Assembly: GCA_000469685.2 (NCBI GenBank)
Contig: LS997567.1
Location: 18,814,361 to 18,878,360 of the forward strand
Reading direction: 5' to 3'
DNA from: Haemonchus contortus
Taxonomy: Eukaryota; Nematoda; Chromadorea; Rhabditida; Trichostrongylidae
DNA length: 64,000 nt
In this document: in pieces, positions 1-12,462 of the stretch
How the letters are laid out: every line of letters starts with the position of its first letter
Position numbering within the stretch: the stretch's first letter is position 1
Made by a program: the position numbers and the translations under genes
The notes under the pieces: model-generated
What the model saw: the letters and a program-made list of their open reading frames with translations, nothing else
Told to the model about the DNA's origin: nothing
Databases searched by the model: none

Positions 1-1315
1 TCATGTTATTGTTCTTTTATAGAAGGTCGTTTCAACATTAGCATGTTACAGCACTCTTACTATGTTCGATTAGGGCTCAATAACCATGTGTTTGGTGTTC
101 ACTTTAGTTGTGAGAGTTGGTGATTCGATGATATTTTGTTAAGGCCCTGAGAGCCCCTTCAGTGATCAGTTCAGTCGTGCGACGCCTTGAAAGACCAATG
201 CTGACCTTTCAAAATTTGCGAGACTGGCCTATCCTTCTCTGCACTCCCTTTGCAGAGACCAGTCGATGGTCGCACTGGTCTACTGAAAGATCACCATCTG
301 CTCCTATTCTGGTGGCGCCCCACAGTGGGATCGACCTATGTGACGATTAATTTGACGACGTCCTTACTATGCTCCTTTGGGTGCTTTGCGACCTTTCCCT
401 TGATACCGAGATTCATCTACTGGCCTTCTGAATATCGCCCTATGGTTTCCCAAATATTCAAACAATTTTTTCTTTTGCAAATTTTCCTTCTCCTTAATGT
501 TAATGTCCTATTGAAAGGCCTCACAAGTAGTACACGTGAGGTTCTGCTGGCTTTTCTTGTAACCAAACATCTTCCTCGGCATCCCATTACAGCGCTGTGC
601 GCATGCTTGTTATGGATTCTCGTATGAAACAGCATTAACCTACTTACAGGCGAGTCGTTATACTACCGCTCTCGACAAAATTGCTCCGGGCTCTTCAGAA
701 GTTATCCCTAGGGCTTCTACGGTTGTAAAAATACCTCTTAGCTCAATTCGCCACACCCCGGAAATGTGCGGCTTTCAGATGGTTAATACCTTACGCGTTA
801 TCAATAATTTTGACGCAATGCTCAGTTTTGTGTTCTTGTCTCAATTTTCTCAGCTATGGAGGTTTGGCATAATCAGAAAAAAACTCTCAGCAGTACTTAT
901 TTTATTAAGAAATTCCGTCAATCCTTTGAGCTCTAAGCTGGCTTCATCCACAATTGCATATACCCGTTTATTTTAGTTTTTAAGATGTTGTTGCTATCTC
1001 ATTCCCCCTCAAAAAGGCCGGAATAAAAGCTATTTCATGTAGAACTCTCACCGTGACACGCGTTTCAACAGCAGGCTCGTGAAGAATGCACATTGCCAAC
1101 CGATAGGAGTGTCTGACAGGCGTGATCAGCTGATTATGAAATCCGTTCTCGTTTGACCCTGCAGGGACCATAAAACGCCACTGAGAGATGGCCTTCTCCG
1201 AACTCGGGAGTTCCATGTGAAAATGTTTCTGCCTTCACGGTACGTCGTCATGGCCACTGCAATCGAGGCGATGGACTTTTACTTAATTAGAAGAAACTAC
1301 GAACAAGGATAGCGA
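1..1315. other. Unclassified sequence, no supported gene
   Basis: I see no recognisable gene or repeat here. A 78-codon open frame on the minus strand at 980-1216 has a fairly protein-like composition but no motif I recognise and no convincing splice sites. I leave it uncalled. Confidence 0.4.
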
Positions 1316-2560
1316 GGATCTACTTTAACCTGTATCTCAGTAACGCCTCCATTCGCTTCTGAGCCGAAGTGGTCCAGTGAATCGTCCTCGCTTCAGGGAC
1401 ACGAGATCTGACATTCATTTCGTTCAAAGCTCTCGACCATCTTGTTGACTGCCGCCCTAGACTTCGTTTGATGCCCCGAGGGATCCAGTCAGTAATCGCC
1501 CTGGTCTAACGGTCACCACTATGTCACATGACGTATCCAGCCCACCTGATCTTCTATTTTTCGGCGCGACGACACCCCTAATCTTCGTTCGTTGACAGAG
1601 CTCTGAGCCCAAACCTTCCTTGTGCAGTTGCGTATATAGGAGTTTCCCAGCATCGCCATTTATAAAACACGTAACACTGAAGATTTCGGGCAGAATAGTG
1701 TCGCTCTTCTGAGCCTCCTATTAACGAAGGCAATGACTTTCTTATAGAATAAAGAAATACCTTATGTGGAGTTGTAGTGGAGCTCACGAGGCATCCAATG
1801 TTCTGAGTGGGAACACCTTGGTTAATTACTGCTTCTGCCTCGACAGTATCGAATGACGATGATTTTTGGGCATAACGACATCATGTATTCTTGCGAGACA
1901 TAAATAAGTCTGTGCCATCGCGGAGTGGAATATGTTCGTGATCGTGTGGATATGATCAGTTGTACACAACTCTCCGAAACCCTGCTTGCTTACATAGCTG
2001 TCCTCATCTAATTTTCTGCAGTGTGTGAAAAGTTTGAAGATTAAAGACAACGAGCAGATATGGTGATAATTGCCGTTGTCGTCTGGATCTCCCTCCTTAT
2101 ATAGCAACACAGTAGTGCTTGTTTTCCACGATGTGGGCCCTTTGCATTTCAACGGGTAGAATACTCTTCAAATGTTCTGGTCTGATTCTATCGGGACTGC
2201 GAGCCCTAAAATTCCTCATCGACGTGATGTCATGCCGAATCTCGCAAGGGTGAACAGTAGAAGTGATATGTCGGTCTTTCTCAAGAAGGTAACATGGTGG
2301 TAGGCATGGCTGTCGAAGAGATTCGAGTTGAAGTCGTAGATGACCTTCTCCATTGTCCTTCAAGATGCTGTAATTGATCCGTCAAGACGACGGACGTAAG
2401 CGAACTTGGACTTGTAGTTGAGGAAGCTCCGTCGCGCTTTATGGATTTTCTTTACAGCTCGGCGGCTTCGTTCATATCTCCTACTCCTCTCTATTCCAGA
2501 TCTTCCTTTATCGCTTCTCTGCATAGCTTCGCACGCTGGGACCTTAGCTGGTTATTGTCT
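1316..2560 (-). mobile_element. RTE-type non-LTR retrotransposon remnant (reverse transcriptase parts)
   Basis: Read on the minus strand, this segment gives pieces of an RTE polyprotein in order. The endonuclease-RT linker comes first (2365-2460, 'KARRSFLNYKSKF', then an 'MEKVIYDFNSNLFDSH'-like stretch). The RT entry follows (2097-2363, containing 'SPDRIRPEHLKSILPV'), then RT fingers (1826-2152, containing 'SWKTSTTVLLYKEGDPDD' and 'TTDHIHT'). The C-terminal end is at 1316-1560 ('KIRWAGYVM', '[13 protein letters not shown]', '[18 protein letters not shown]'). RTE elements encode an apurinic-type endonuclease plus RT for target-primed reverse transcription. The catalytic palm, where a YADD or FADD box would lie, is missing between about 1826 and 1560, and stops and frameshifts are frequent. 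This is a dead, internally deleted copy. The family call rests on the linked order of these motifs. Confidence 0.75.
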
Positions 2561-3129
2561 GCCACTCGAACCAGGGGTTTGGAGAGGAATGGGGGGCATG
2601 TGTTTTGCGCTCGACACCATCAGAGCTCTCTGCGCACGCAGCACGCGACGCAACACGCAGCAGATTACGTACGTGTTTTGATGCGGTCGCTTCAGTACCT
2701 GTATGAGATGACCTTATGAAATGTGCACTAGTAGTTGACTTCACCATGATGCAGTGCAAATCTCTTGACCAGGCATTGACGCTCTTTCGAGATTAAGAAT
2801 TTACTTCATAGATCAACAATTAACTTGTATAACTTTCAGAAAAAGAGTGACTTTGGAATGTCTCGACCGTAATAAACTCAACCCTTCTGTAAACCTGCAC
2901 AGTTGGTCACTTTTTCACTTATCTTTTACGAGCTCCTATTTCTTTCATACAGCGTGTCTCGTCCACGGCAAAGCGCCGCCGTATGCCCGCCCTTCACGTA
3001 AGATGACCTCATTGTATGGACGCGTGGACCGCATCACAACCCTCACGCCATTCCACCCTGGTGTATCAGCTATAGAGCCTTTGGAGAGGGACGTGCCCTT
3101 GCTACTTGTTTAGCTTTCGATTATAGGCA
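2561..3129. other. Unclassified sequence between two retrotransposon remnants
   Basis: Short open frames on both strands overlap here and none has a recognisable motif. The left part may be further decayed 5' sequence of the minus-strand RTE copy. Confidence 0.3.
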
Positions 3130-4330
3130 ACGGCTGTCCCCATCAGACTCTGGAGAGATGATGAAGTGCGTAGAGCAATAGGAAAGTTTAAGGGACGCGT
3201 AGGGGAGCAGTACTATCGTTCCCATCATCAGAAGTGGGACGCGATGGAGTGTCCCAACTAGGGAAACAGGCTGACTGCTCACACGATGAAACTGTGCGAG
3301 CGGCTGGTTGACTCAAGATTGAGAGAATTGGTCCCAATCTCACATCATCAGTTCGGCTTTGTGCCTGAAAGGTCTACAGCGGATGCCATCTTCCTAGTGA
3401 GACAAGTTATGGAGTAGTATCGAGAGAAGAGTAGACCCTGCTATCAAACCTCCCTCGATCTAGAGAATGCACCGTCCCCCTCGGCCAGTCTTTTGGAGAG
3501 CGCTTCGGAAACAAAGGTTCCGGAACACGCTCAAGGACATTTACGATGTGACAGCAATACGCACTGCACACGGCCAAATCGGAGCAATAGATATCACTGT
3601 TGGGGTACACCAGGGATGAGCTCGAGCCCGTTCCTGTTCCTGTTCACGATGGATGTCATCCCAGAAGAACTCATGGATGGACCACTGAGAACCACCCTCT
3701 ACGCTGACATCGCTCTAATGGCGGAAAGCAAGGAAGAACTCCGGGACAAGTCTCAGGATTGGACGGAAAGTGGGCCCCGGCCAAATGTGAAGAAGAATAA
3801 GTTTCGCAGCTTCAAGGAGAGCACGGAGTCAATCATCGACGGTCACGGGGAGCACGGGGGAGTCATCGAAAAGGTCCAGCTCCCGATACCTGAGAACTGA
3901 CCAGGCCGTTGATGATACCGTGGACCAGGCCCTATAACCCCAAACATACGCGGCATGGATGAAGTGGAGTGAGTCCACTGGTACCCTCTGCGACCATCGG
4001 TGCTCCAGGACTCTCAAAGGAAAGGTGAGTGGTAACACCCACGATGCTCTACTGCAGCGAGTGTTGACCCGTAAGTAGAATCCATAAAAGACAGCTCCCC
4101 TGCGCTGAAATGAGAATGCTCAGATGGACCGGCGGCTAGACCCGCGTGGATTGGATCAGAGATGGAGACGTCAGGACGGCTATGCAAACAGCCCCAGTCC
4201 AAATGAAGATGAGAGAGCAGCGACTAGCGAAATGGAGACGGCTGACGGGATGCTGCTACGGTGCGAGGACGCTAGGGAGAAGAGGAAGACGAAGAAGAAG
4301 AGAAAGAAAGTGTGGGTCAACATGATCAAC
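3130..4330 (+). mobile_element. Decayed non-LTR retrotransposon reverse transcriptase (RTE-like)
   Basis: Plus-strand translation, spread over several frames, gives RT landmarks in the right order. They are a fingers segment around 3280-3420 ('VPISHHQFGFVPERSTADA'), a damaged palm A site near 3450 ('TSLDLENA' where an aspartate-rich block is expected) and palm B at 3600-3650 ('GTPGMSSSPFLFLFTMDVI'). A YADD-like box with one residue lost follows at 3700 ('LYADIALMAESKEEL'), then a thumb region ('NVKKNKF'). Downstream are 'AAWMKWSESTGTLCDHRCSR' near 3950-4020 and 'RTAMQTAPVQMKMREQRL' near 4170-4220, a C-terminal signature of this group. Stops and frameshifts interrupt every domain. It opposes the neighbouring RTE remnant and belongs to a different lineage. 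Clade assignment within RTE-like elements is tentative. Confidence 0.7.
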
Positions 4331-6484
4331 TTGGACAGTCTTCGACTCTGCACATTCCATTCCTTTCCCATAGGTAGCTCTTCTTTCGGAGAAAACTTTA
4401 GCGTCAAAAGACGGGGCGATGACCTTGGAAATTATGTGGTTCTCTCTGAAAAGCCTTTCAAGGTCTATATAAAACGATTCCGATTCCCCTTCCTCGTGGT
4501 TTAATGACGACGCGAAGGCAAAGAAGATTGTAAGACCTGAGGTTGAGTCACATCTTCCCAGTCGCAAACGTCCTATTCGTGTTGGCGAGGCGTGCAACAT
4601 GCGATGCCTTCGTCACGTCGTATTTGATTTGCTTGGTTTGCATCATCAGACCTTCTACACACGCTTCTGATTCAAGCATTTGTGCGTTGAAATTACAGAT
4701 CGCCACCTTTTTCCTTCTCTTTTTGAACAGTCTGCTTTGGCCCTTGAATTTAAGCAGTCCATCAAGAGCGGCCCTACCCAACGCTGCCGTATTAAGGGCT
4801 CCCTCAGCTCCAGGTTTTTTCCCATTTATACGGTAACTTGCCAGACTCTAAGGTAGGGCTAGGTTGTTTCTGGGTAGCTGGCCAAGCTATCCCAGAGCGG
4901 ACAGAAGACTTTGATTTCGGAAGCGACGCCAAATCGGCACCCGGATAGTTCCCAGTCGCTCGAATGCAAACCTTTTGATGATACGAACTGCAGGATAATA
5001 CCCACCCATCTCCTAAATCCACATGCGTCTTCGGGAAAAAAACGGCGACGTTTGGCCTGCACATCCCTCCCCTACACACCAGCTGAAGACCCCGTGAGCA
5101 GCCACGTCGCTAACTGGCTGGGATATTCCAATGAAACAGAACCGTCAGTGAAGGAGATCCGTAATGTTTTACGATCAGCTCACAAAATACCAAAGCTGTG
5201 AAGGACGATTGGGCCAGAAAGACTCAACATCACACCAGCAGTGACCTGATTTCCACACGGCGACACCGCTATGCAACTGATCCACTTCCTTTGACAAACA
5301 AAAAGGCTGGGAAGTGAGGAAAACTCCAAAAAAAGGGAGGTAACAGTGTTCCCAAACAAAAAAACAAAAGTTCGAAATCAAAATAAACCATGCCAAAATA
5401 AATCACCCATGTCTCCCTCGCAACACTGGGGTTGAGTAGCATGTTTAAGGCAACAAGTGGGTAAATCTCAAGAGGTGGGTTGCACATCAAATTGCTCATC
5501 TGCAGCGCTACAAACTCCATCTTCCACAAGTGGTGCATATATAAGTCGTGCTCGTTACCTCTGCTTCTCGAGATTTACCCGCTTGTTTTGGCGAGAACGC
5601 TTTGCAAATGGTAGATTGTTGGCGATGAAAAAGACCAGAAGGCACTTAACATCTCGAGCGCATCTGCTGATTCAGACCTTCAATGAAGATTCCCACTCCA
5701 CCGCCGACATAAGATTCGCGGTTAGCGCCCAGGTTTGATCCATAAAAGCTAGTTTATGGTATTCCTATGCCTGTCACAATCCCCTGTCTTTCCTCAGTGA
5801 TCATTCGAAGATTTATTGTCCGATCACTGCTTACACTGGCCTTTTAGGATAACAGATAGCATCTCAACGCTAATAAGGCAACACAACATAAGCCACAAAA
5901 AACTTCACTGGGTCTCACAGTCCTCGAAACAGAAAGAAAGACCAAGTCCTCCTTCGTGTCCCTCGTTTTCATTGATTGTTAAATTGATTGACCCATTTGA
6001 AACCGAGGTTTCCGGAGCCATGAATATAATTCAATTATAAAGAGGTCCTGTTGAAATCGCATTTTTCCATAAAATTCTATAGTTTTTTTCCGAACACTGG
6101 GACAGTTGCGGAAACAAACACTGTATGAGTTGAGAGTAATAGCTCAATTTTTGAATGGCACTCCCTTTCAGGTTTGAGGCTAAAAGCTAGATGGAATTTG
6201 CACCACTAAACAACGCTTAGGCTATATAGGCGAGAATGCTCTGAAGAGAGTTTGCCGTTGATTATGAAATTCATTATTGATATAATGCGCTGATAATATA
6301 AATTCATGTAGAGGGATTTTTTGCAAAACGTTGTCGTTTGCAATTTTTCGCGCCGGTCCGCTCTCAAAAAATCACCGAGGATCTACTGAGACATTCTTTA
6401 GGTATTAAGTAGCTGGGTATTGAAGAAATTGATTGCCAATATAGCGCTTCTAGGTTTGCTCCCATTGTCAGTGATATTTATGCG
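4331..6484. other. Unclassified sequence; one segment shared with the 42.2-kb region
   Basis: No gene is supported. The stretch at about 4930-5040 resembles 42230-42420: both have a CGGATA-TTCC-AGTC-CTCGAATGCA block, then GGATAA and a TAAATCCAC motif, in the same order. They are probably two diverged copies of one dispersed repeat. The interval 5740-6484, downstream of the zinc-finger gene on its strand, is AT-rich and may hold its 3' UTR. Confidence 0.35.
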
Positions 6485-7465
6485 TTATGTGTATGAATAA
6501 ATTACATATCTGTGCTCTGCAATCTGTAAACAGTGTGTGCTCCAACTCTTCCAGTCGCGTTCACTCGTATTACTCATAGAGGCAAAATTCAAGACCTCAT
6601 CCAAATCGGGACCGGAGGTCAGTATTGATATATCATTACTGCTAGGAGGAGGCTTTCTGTTACGTCTTCGTGCCAATTGAGTGACTGGGTCATGACTTTC
6701 CAGAAACTGTGCTTGCGTGAGATGATCATTTAGTTTCTTCGGAACGTTTACCGCCCGCTGCAAAGAGCAGCTAATAAACTGTACGAGAATACTTGAGAAA
6801 TTCGCTACATTGACCTCTTCATCATCGTGGCATGTTTGGTAGTGGAGGAGAAGACGACGGATGTTTGTGAAAATCAGAGAGCAACATTTACAAGATACTG
6901 GCGATATTGCAGAAATGTTGTGGGACTCATCCAGATGAGACCTGCATTGTGAAATGACTTTCAAAGAATATAGTATGATGAAGTTATTAAAGAAACACAC
7001 CTTAGTGTTGTGTATTGACTGAAGCGATGCGTACAAAAAGCAACCGGACAAGCGAAGTCAATCCCCATTCTGATATGGGTCATTGAGTGTTCCTGCATCT
7101 GAATTTGTGGATTTGTTTTTTATTGCGCTTCCTACCTCAGAATTACTACCATCCTAGAAAATTTTTCAGGCAGTCCCTAAGTGATGGTTTCTTAGAATTT
7201 TACAGCGCTGCTCACAGGGTAATTCCAGAAAGATTCCAGATTCTTTTTTTTTATTCCAAAAAAAACCTTCGTTTTCAACCTACCTGGTCCTTTCGGAAAA
7301 ATCGCTTTTCACAATGTCGGCATTCATACGGCTTGACTCCGTTGTGCCTCATCCGATGACGGTGCATGTTAGCCTTGGAAAAGGTGCGTTCAGTGACTCA
7401 TTGCGTAACACTCATACGCTCACCTTCTGACTGAATGACATTTGACAAATGTCGCATTGAAACAT
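6485..7465 (-). CDS. Spliced C2H2 zinc-finger protein, four fingers (3' part of gene at least)
   Basis: Joining exons 7424-7465, 7284-7373, 7001-7098 and 6485-6941 gives an in-frame 228-residue product ending in TAA. The introns are 50, 185 and 59 bp, each with GT at the donor and AG at the acceptor. Fingers have C/C/H/H ligands at residues 4/7/20/24, 32/35/48/52, 61/66/79/84 and 94/97/110/115. The first two are canonical C-x2-C-x12-H-x3-H joined by an 'NGVKPY' linker close to TGEKPY. The third is C-x4-C-x12-H-x4-H and the fourth C-x2-C-x12-H-x4-H. All three introns fall inside a finger between its cysteines and histidines, so every spacing is restored only by splicing. Residues 116-228 have no recognised domain. 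C2H2 arrays usually bind DNA or RNA in the nucleus, so a transcription regulator is inferred. The ATG at 7463-7465 is provisional because the frame stays open upstream to about 7543, and more 5' exons are possible. I cannot name an orthologue. Confidence 0.8.
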
Positions 7466-8680
7466 TAGTCCTTGATGATGAGCATCATGAAAATGAAATG
7501 TTGTAGGGGCAAAGGAAAAGACAGGAAAGAAACTCAGGCATAACGACTAGTGCGCAAATGTTGCACCAGTCTTGCAATTGCTCGCCTAATTATATAAATC
7601 GCTGATTGCTCTCTTTTTACATTAATAGTCAATTCGACAGCCTTATTCTGATTCAATTTTCCCTATAGCTATAATGACTTGACTAATCCAGTTTATAGCA
7701 CAGATGAGCAGTTCGATATGTGACCCACTTGTCGAGATTTACACCTGTCGTCTTAGACATGTAGCTACTCCACCCCAGTGTTGCGAGGAAGACTGGAACG
7801 CTTTTTGATATCGCATTTTTCTTTTTTTGTTACCCTTACATTCCTTTACTTTTTGTATTTTTGCTCACTTCCCAGTCTCTTTGTTTTTGTTTTTCAAACA
7901 TGGTGCGCTAGCCTGCTGAGACACGAATCGTTTTAACTTCCATGAAGACTAACCTTCTTATCAGAGCACCCCATAAAGTAAGACAACAAAGAACCAACAC
8001 ATTGAAAGAAATCATTTCCCGAAAAAATCATTCCAAATGAGTTGCAAATGATGATAACGGTGATAACGGAGTAAATTGAAATGTTACTGCCATTGAAACA
8101 CAAGGTGATAGTTATAAAAACCTTACCTAAAATTACCTAAAATTATATACGTCTCGCCCTTGACGTTGTTCGAGAAAGCAATGCGAACCCACGTATTCAG
8201 AAACCGCTTGCTCCCGCGCTGTCGTCGCTATATAAGTTACGACGATAACATAAATAGTAAGAAATGCCAATGTTCCATTGCATACCGCGAGTTCATACCT
8301 ACAGTACCACAAAAGAAGCTCGTTAAAAATACCATCCCAGACTTCAGCATGAGATATTATCCCTGGCTTGAGCTAACTCTAAGAAAGCATCCATACCAAA
8401 AACCATGAAAAGTAGTTACAGAAGAGAATATAATGAAGGAAGGCAACAGGAGAATGTTACACTAAAACTTCCTTTTCCTAGAAAAGTCTACTGTTCCTCT
8501 GTACAATTCGATCGCGGATTCATTTCTACAATGGACTGACGTAAAGGCTAATGTAAGGGAGAATGTGAACCTGAATGGAGTGGTCTGGAACAACTAAGCG
8601 CAACTAGTCTCGAGCGCATGAATATGGACCGTAAGAGTCTCAAACATAGTCTCGCGTAAATCTTGATAACAAGATCTACC
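7466..8680. other. Presumed 5' flank of the zinc-finger gene, no clear exon
   Basis: The minus-strand frame feeding the first called exon stays open to about 7543. A CATCATCAAG just before the provisional start could equally be a splice acceptor. I found no further zinc-finger exon. The plus-strand open frame at 8160-8408 has no recognisable motif. Confidence 0.35.
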
Positions 8681-9375
8681 TATTGGGCTGATGCATAAGT
8701 TCTTTTTCCCGACTTTTTTGTATTTATCCCAATAGCGAACCAGCTTGAAGATTAGAGGTATGATCCATCACCATCCACTGCTCGACGCCAACGCTAAGGC
8801 AGCTTGTCGATTCCATCTGTGGTGTTGTCTAGGCGGGAGGGTGGCGCCTTTCATATATTTAGAGTAATTGTTGGTCTCTCTGATAAACGAGCAGAGAAAG
8901 TGGTTCAGTGATAGATTCATTCGGAACAAACGCAAAACATCCTGGTTGCAAGTGATGCACAAGAGAAGAGTCCTCCATAGCGGGTATGACCGACAAGAGA
9001 ATCTCTACTTCAGCCCCCCCCCCCGAAGGAGCGGTGGCGGGCGCGGGTTCTGGCCTATGCCAGATTACCATGCTCCCAGAAGGACGGGGCTGGGACTTGA
9101 AGAACTCGTCAAGTGCCTTTCTCACCTCATCCTCTGTGACGAACTTGTGGAAATTGTGCGGCATTGTGACCTTCAAATGCAGGGTGGGCGAGTGATACAT
9201 TGATGAGTGACTCAGTGATAGAGACATGGAATATCATTACTGTTGAAAACGTATTAAAAAATCAGTCAGAAACGTTGAGTTGGAGATGAGTTATGGCAGA
9301 AAGGTTGGAGGTGATTTCTTTTTAAACGGAAAGTATACACATCACAGTGCAGTTATGCATCATTTTCTATCCTTG
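8681..9375 (-). mobile_element. Possible mariner-type transposon remnant
   Basis: A TTGGGCTGATGCATAAGTTC run followed by TTTTTCCCGAC at 8682-8712 resembles a mariner terminal repeat. A shorter TGATGCATAA in inverted sense lies near 9347-9357. Between them, the minus strand encodes 'FVTEDEVRKALDEFFKSQP' (about 9085-9145), which resembles the C-terminal stretch of mariner transposases. The catalytic region is absent. A run of 11-12 cytosines near 9014-9024 also lies here. Assignment is weak: the protein match is short and the right end is degenerate. Confidence 0.35.
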
Positions 9376-10838
9376 AATCGGCTGGCGCGCAGAGTAAGAG
9401 CAAAAAATAATTTATTGACTTCGCTGTAATATGTACTTAGGATTGGAGGACCAAATTGCAGAAGTCAGGCGGTAGGTAATAGTTGGCCGTCGACCCCAGC
9501 CACGTGCCGAACCGCTGCAATACCAACGCGCTCTAAGCTACCTATGGATGTCCGCGAGAAGAAAAACAGTTTGAACCACAGAACTTTCACCCATCACGGC
9601 ACGATCATCAACATTGAGCGAGCTCAACCGCAAACACATTGGCCGCATCGCAAGTTGTCGCAAGAATCGTTCTATTTTTCCAACCCATTTATCTGTTTAT
9701 ATTCATTTTCATGACTAAAAATTGATCACCGAATGGCTTTTCATAAGTTGCGACATGTGCGTGATGAATCTGCGATGCAGGCATACATGAACACGTTTAC
9801 GGGTCCTACAGACCAAGTTAACAATGATTTAGGATTATCTAGTTTTAATAGTGCAAAAGTGGCGAAGAGAGGCCAGAGTCGGCCTGCTGGGAGGATTACA
9901 AGGCTTCGAAGTCAAATCAGGGGTTAGACGAGAATCTACGACGGAAGGCGTATTTGTTTTCGAGGCACTCCAAATGTGCGCGCCATACAGATGTTTGCAA
10001 TAGGGAGCCTGTGTACAAGGTGTGGATCCCGGTGCAGATAGAGCCACCTCAACAGCTTTTAGAACGCTTGAGAACTCGTCCGCTTTGGCATGTAGAGCCG
10101 GCTTACTATGTCCTATCATGGCGGTTTTTCGAACCGACAGCGTCCCTTAGGCTATCCTTGGGGGTCGCAGGTTTTAACTGTGCCTTTTATAATCGTGGAA
10201 GATTGCTCACCTGCTATCATTCACTATCTGATTCGCTTAGGGGAAAGATGCTGAAACGCGATGGACTGAACAAAAGTTACAAGCAGACCTTTGCATAGGG
10301 AATTGCCATTGGATGGAAAAGACGTGCATTTTTAGTTGAAAACAGGAAATGAAGTCGGAAGATCTTTCGTCCACTCTGCGATTTTCAACAAAGTGGAACT
10401 TCATGAATGTGTAGTTGTAAAAACAGTTTAAGTTAGACGGTAACAAACGATACCAAAAGGACAATCTTTCTGTAGAAAAAAGTCAATCGATGGGGTTTAG
10501 GGCTAGATTTGAACTCATCAATGAGGTGAAGAAAGGAATCCTCCAGCAAAAGCTTCAGAAATTTTCGAGTCATAAACAAAAATTGCAATGCGCTTGCGAC
10601 TGCTTCTTATAGGGATACTGTTGTGATAAAACTGACATATTCACCAAACACGGTGCATGTATAGATCGCAGATTTAAAAAAAAAGAGGCCGCTCAAATTC
10701 ACATTTACGTCGCAGAACTCCAACAACTGAGAGTATGGAAATCCCGCCTATTTTACCAGCTGTAGGTGGATGGTCCCTGCACGACTGTTAGAACACAACC
10801 CCACGACATAATTCATGCCGATGATGTTATATCCTGGC
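9376..10838. other. Unclassified sequence
   Basis: Overlapping open frames occur on both strands at 9733-10298 (up to 114 codons on plus, 94 on minus). None has a motif or exon signals I can support. Confidence 0.3.
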
Positions 10839-10941
10839 TCATACGAGAATTCTGTCAGTCAGAGTTCAGTCGCCTGATTCTTCTCAGGGTTCATACGAGG
10901 ATCCTGCTAGTCAGAGTTTAGTCGTCTGATCCTTTCAGGGA
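10839..10941. repeat. Two-unit tandem repeat, ~52 bp per unit
   Basis: Unit 1 (10839-10890) and unit 2 (10891-10941) both start with TCATACGAG, contain GTCAGAGTT and CTGAT, and end with TCAGGG. They differ at several positions, so the duplication is not recent. Confidence 0.85.
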
Positions 10942-11370
10942 TAGTCGTAAACACTTCGCCCATGTTCACGAGTCAAAAACCACACTATTTTGTGATGATT
11001 AATCGCTGTGCTGGTCAATTGGGAGCTCCTTTGGAAAAAAACACGCTCGAAACAGAGGTATAAAAAGTCATTGTTCAGATGAACAGAAGTCTGAAACTCT
11101 TTTGACATTACCACGATCGAATTTCTCTTGATCTTGGCATGACTTTTTATTGATATGCAAGTTTACTGCAGCCTTTCTAACCAGGGAAGGATCCCAACTC
11201 GAAGTGGCCATTTGAAATAGGACCTATACTGCTAGACGTGTTTTTGGGCGCTGAATTCAAATCCGGTTTCCAAATCTGCCAAGCGACTCTCCGAACGGAG
11301 TTATGAGGGTGGTTTCAGGTGGAATTATATGAGAAAACTTAAGTTACATGGAAGCAGCTCGCTCCTCAAC

Positions 11371-11440
11371 GGCTGCTTGGTGTAGTGGTAAGCGTGACGC
11401 TTCATGGGCGAGAGGCTAGGGTTCAGGTTCTTGGGGGGAA
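11371..11440 (+). repeat. tRNA-like segment in left arm of the foldback element
   Basis: GGTGTAGTGGTA at 11379-11390 fits an RNA polymerase III A box. GGGTTCAGGTTC at 11419-11430 resembles a B box, about 40 bp downstream as in a tRNA. No convincing cloverleaf closes, so this is tRNA-derived rather than a working tRNA gene. Confidence 0.5.
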
Positions 11441-12391
11441 CGAGTTTTTGCATTATATAGAATTTTTCCCTCCAGGACTAGGAAATACTCTCATGGTGAT
11501 TTTATCACGTTTTATGACCTTTTGAGGCTTTGCTGATACCTTCTCCTACCTACCTACCTGTTACTGAGTGGAAAATTGCGCAAAATTTGGAGGTCCGGGC
11601 GAGTAAAACGCATATGATGAGCAATGATGTTGCTAGACTGGGTGTTGTTGCTAAATTAGGTGCGTAGCAGACCCGGATTCACCTACACCGGCATTGTTGA
11701 TAGTGGGCTCGTGGACATCATTCAAAGACCAGAAAGCTATTCAGTGCGTCCTACCCCCACAAAAGCAGGTGAAGGGAATGACACCCTGCTCGAGGCTACC
11801 ACGAGGCTAATACAGCCGATAGAAGCTCATTTCTTATTGACCTCTCGAAATATGGCTAAACGAAAACCTCATATGTAATAGCTCATGATCTCAACTTTTA
11901 CGTGTACACACGAGACCCCATTCCTTGCTCACTGTCGCTTGTCCACTTTCGGTTCTGTCCGGCTGGAATTAGGAAATTTCTCACATATTCATGATATGCC
12001 GCCGGCTACTTGAGCACTCACTCGGGTGATTTTGGGACGCCTACTCAATTCCGTTTATCTTCTGATTTGGTGTTAGTGAGTGTGAAGCAATGGGCTGTGA
12101 CGATTTTTTTCATCCGCTCCTCCCATTGTGAAAGTTTTTTTGTTTCAAGTATTTCAAGCTAGAGTATCACATTTGTTCATGAAGTGGCAAAAGTTACCCT
12201 ACTGTGAATCCTGCTGTGAATATAGGATCATGGGCATGCGAGTAAAACTGAAGTGTTACTTTAAGTGGGTAAATATCGGCAAGAGCCTTAAAAGGTCATA
12301 AAACGTGATAAAATCACCATGAGAGTATTTCCTAGCCCTGGAGGGAAAAATTCTATATAATGCAAAAACTCGATCCCCCACAAAACCCGAA

Positions 12392-12462
12392 CCCTAGCCT
12401 CTCGCCCATGAAGCGTTACGCTTACCACTACACCAAGCCGCCGTTGAGGATTGAACTGCTTC
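12392..12462 (-). repeat. tRNA-like segment in right arm of the foldback element
   Basis: This is the inverted counterpart of the left-arm module, with the same A-box-like GGTGTAGTGGTA. The B-box-like part reads GGGTTCGGGTT, closer to the GGTTCGA consensus than the left copy. Confidence 0.5.

Noticed and set aside
7384..7423. Extended zinc-finger frame 'TERTFSK' upstream of exon 7284-7373
   Set aside because: It gives a finger one residue short. Splicing at the GTGAGC donor and TTTTCCAAG acceptor restores exact C2H2 spacing, so this stretch is intron.
8859..9227. 122-codon host gene on the minus strand
   Set aside because: Only a short mariner-like segment is recognisable, and a low-complexity proline/alanine stretch over a poly-C run makes up much of the rest.
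11371..11440. Functional tRNA gene in the foldback arm
   Set aside because: The promoter boxes are tRNA-like, but no acceptor stem or complete cloverleaf forms, and the sequence is duplicated within transposon arms.
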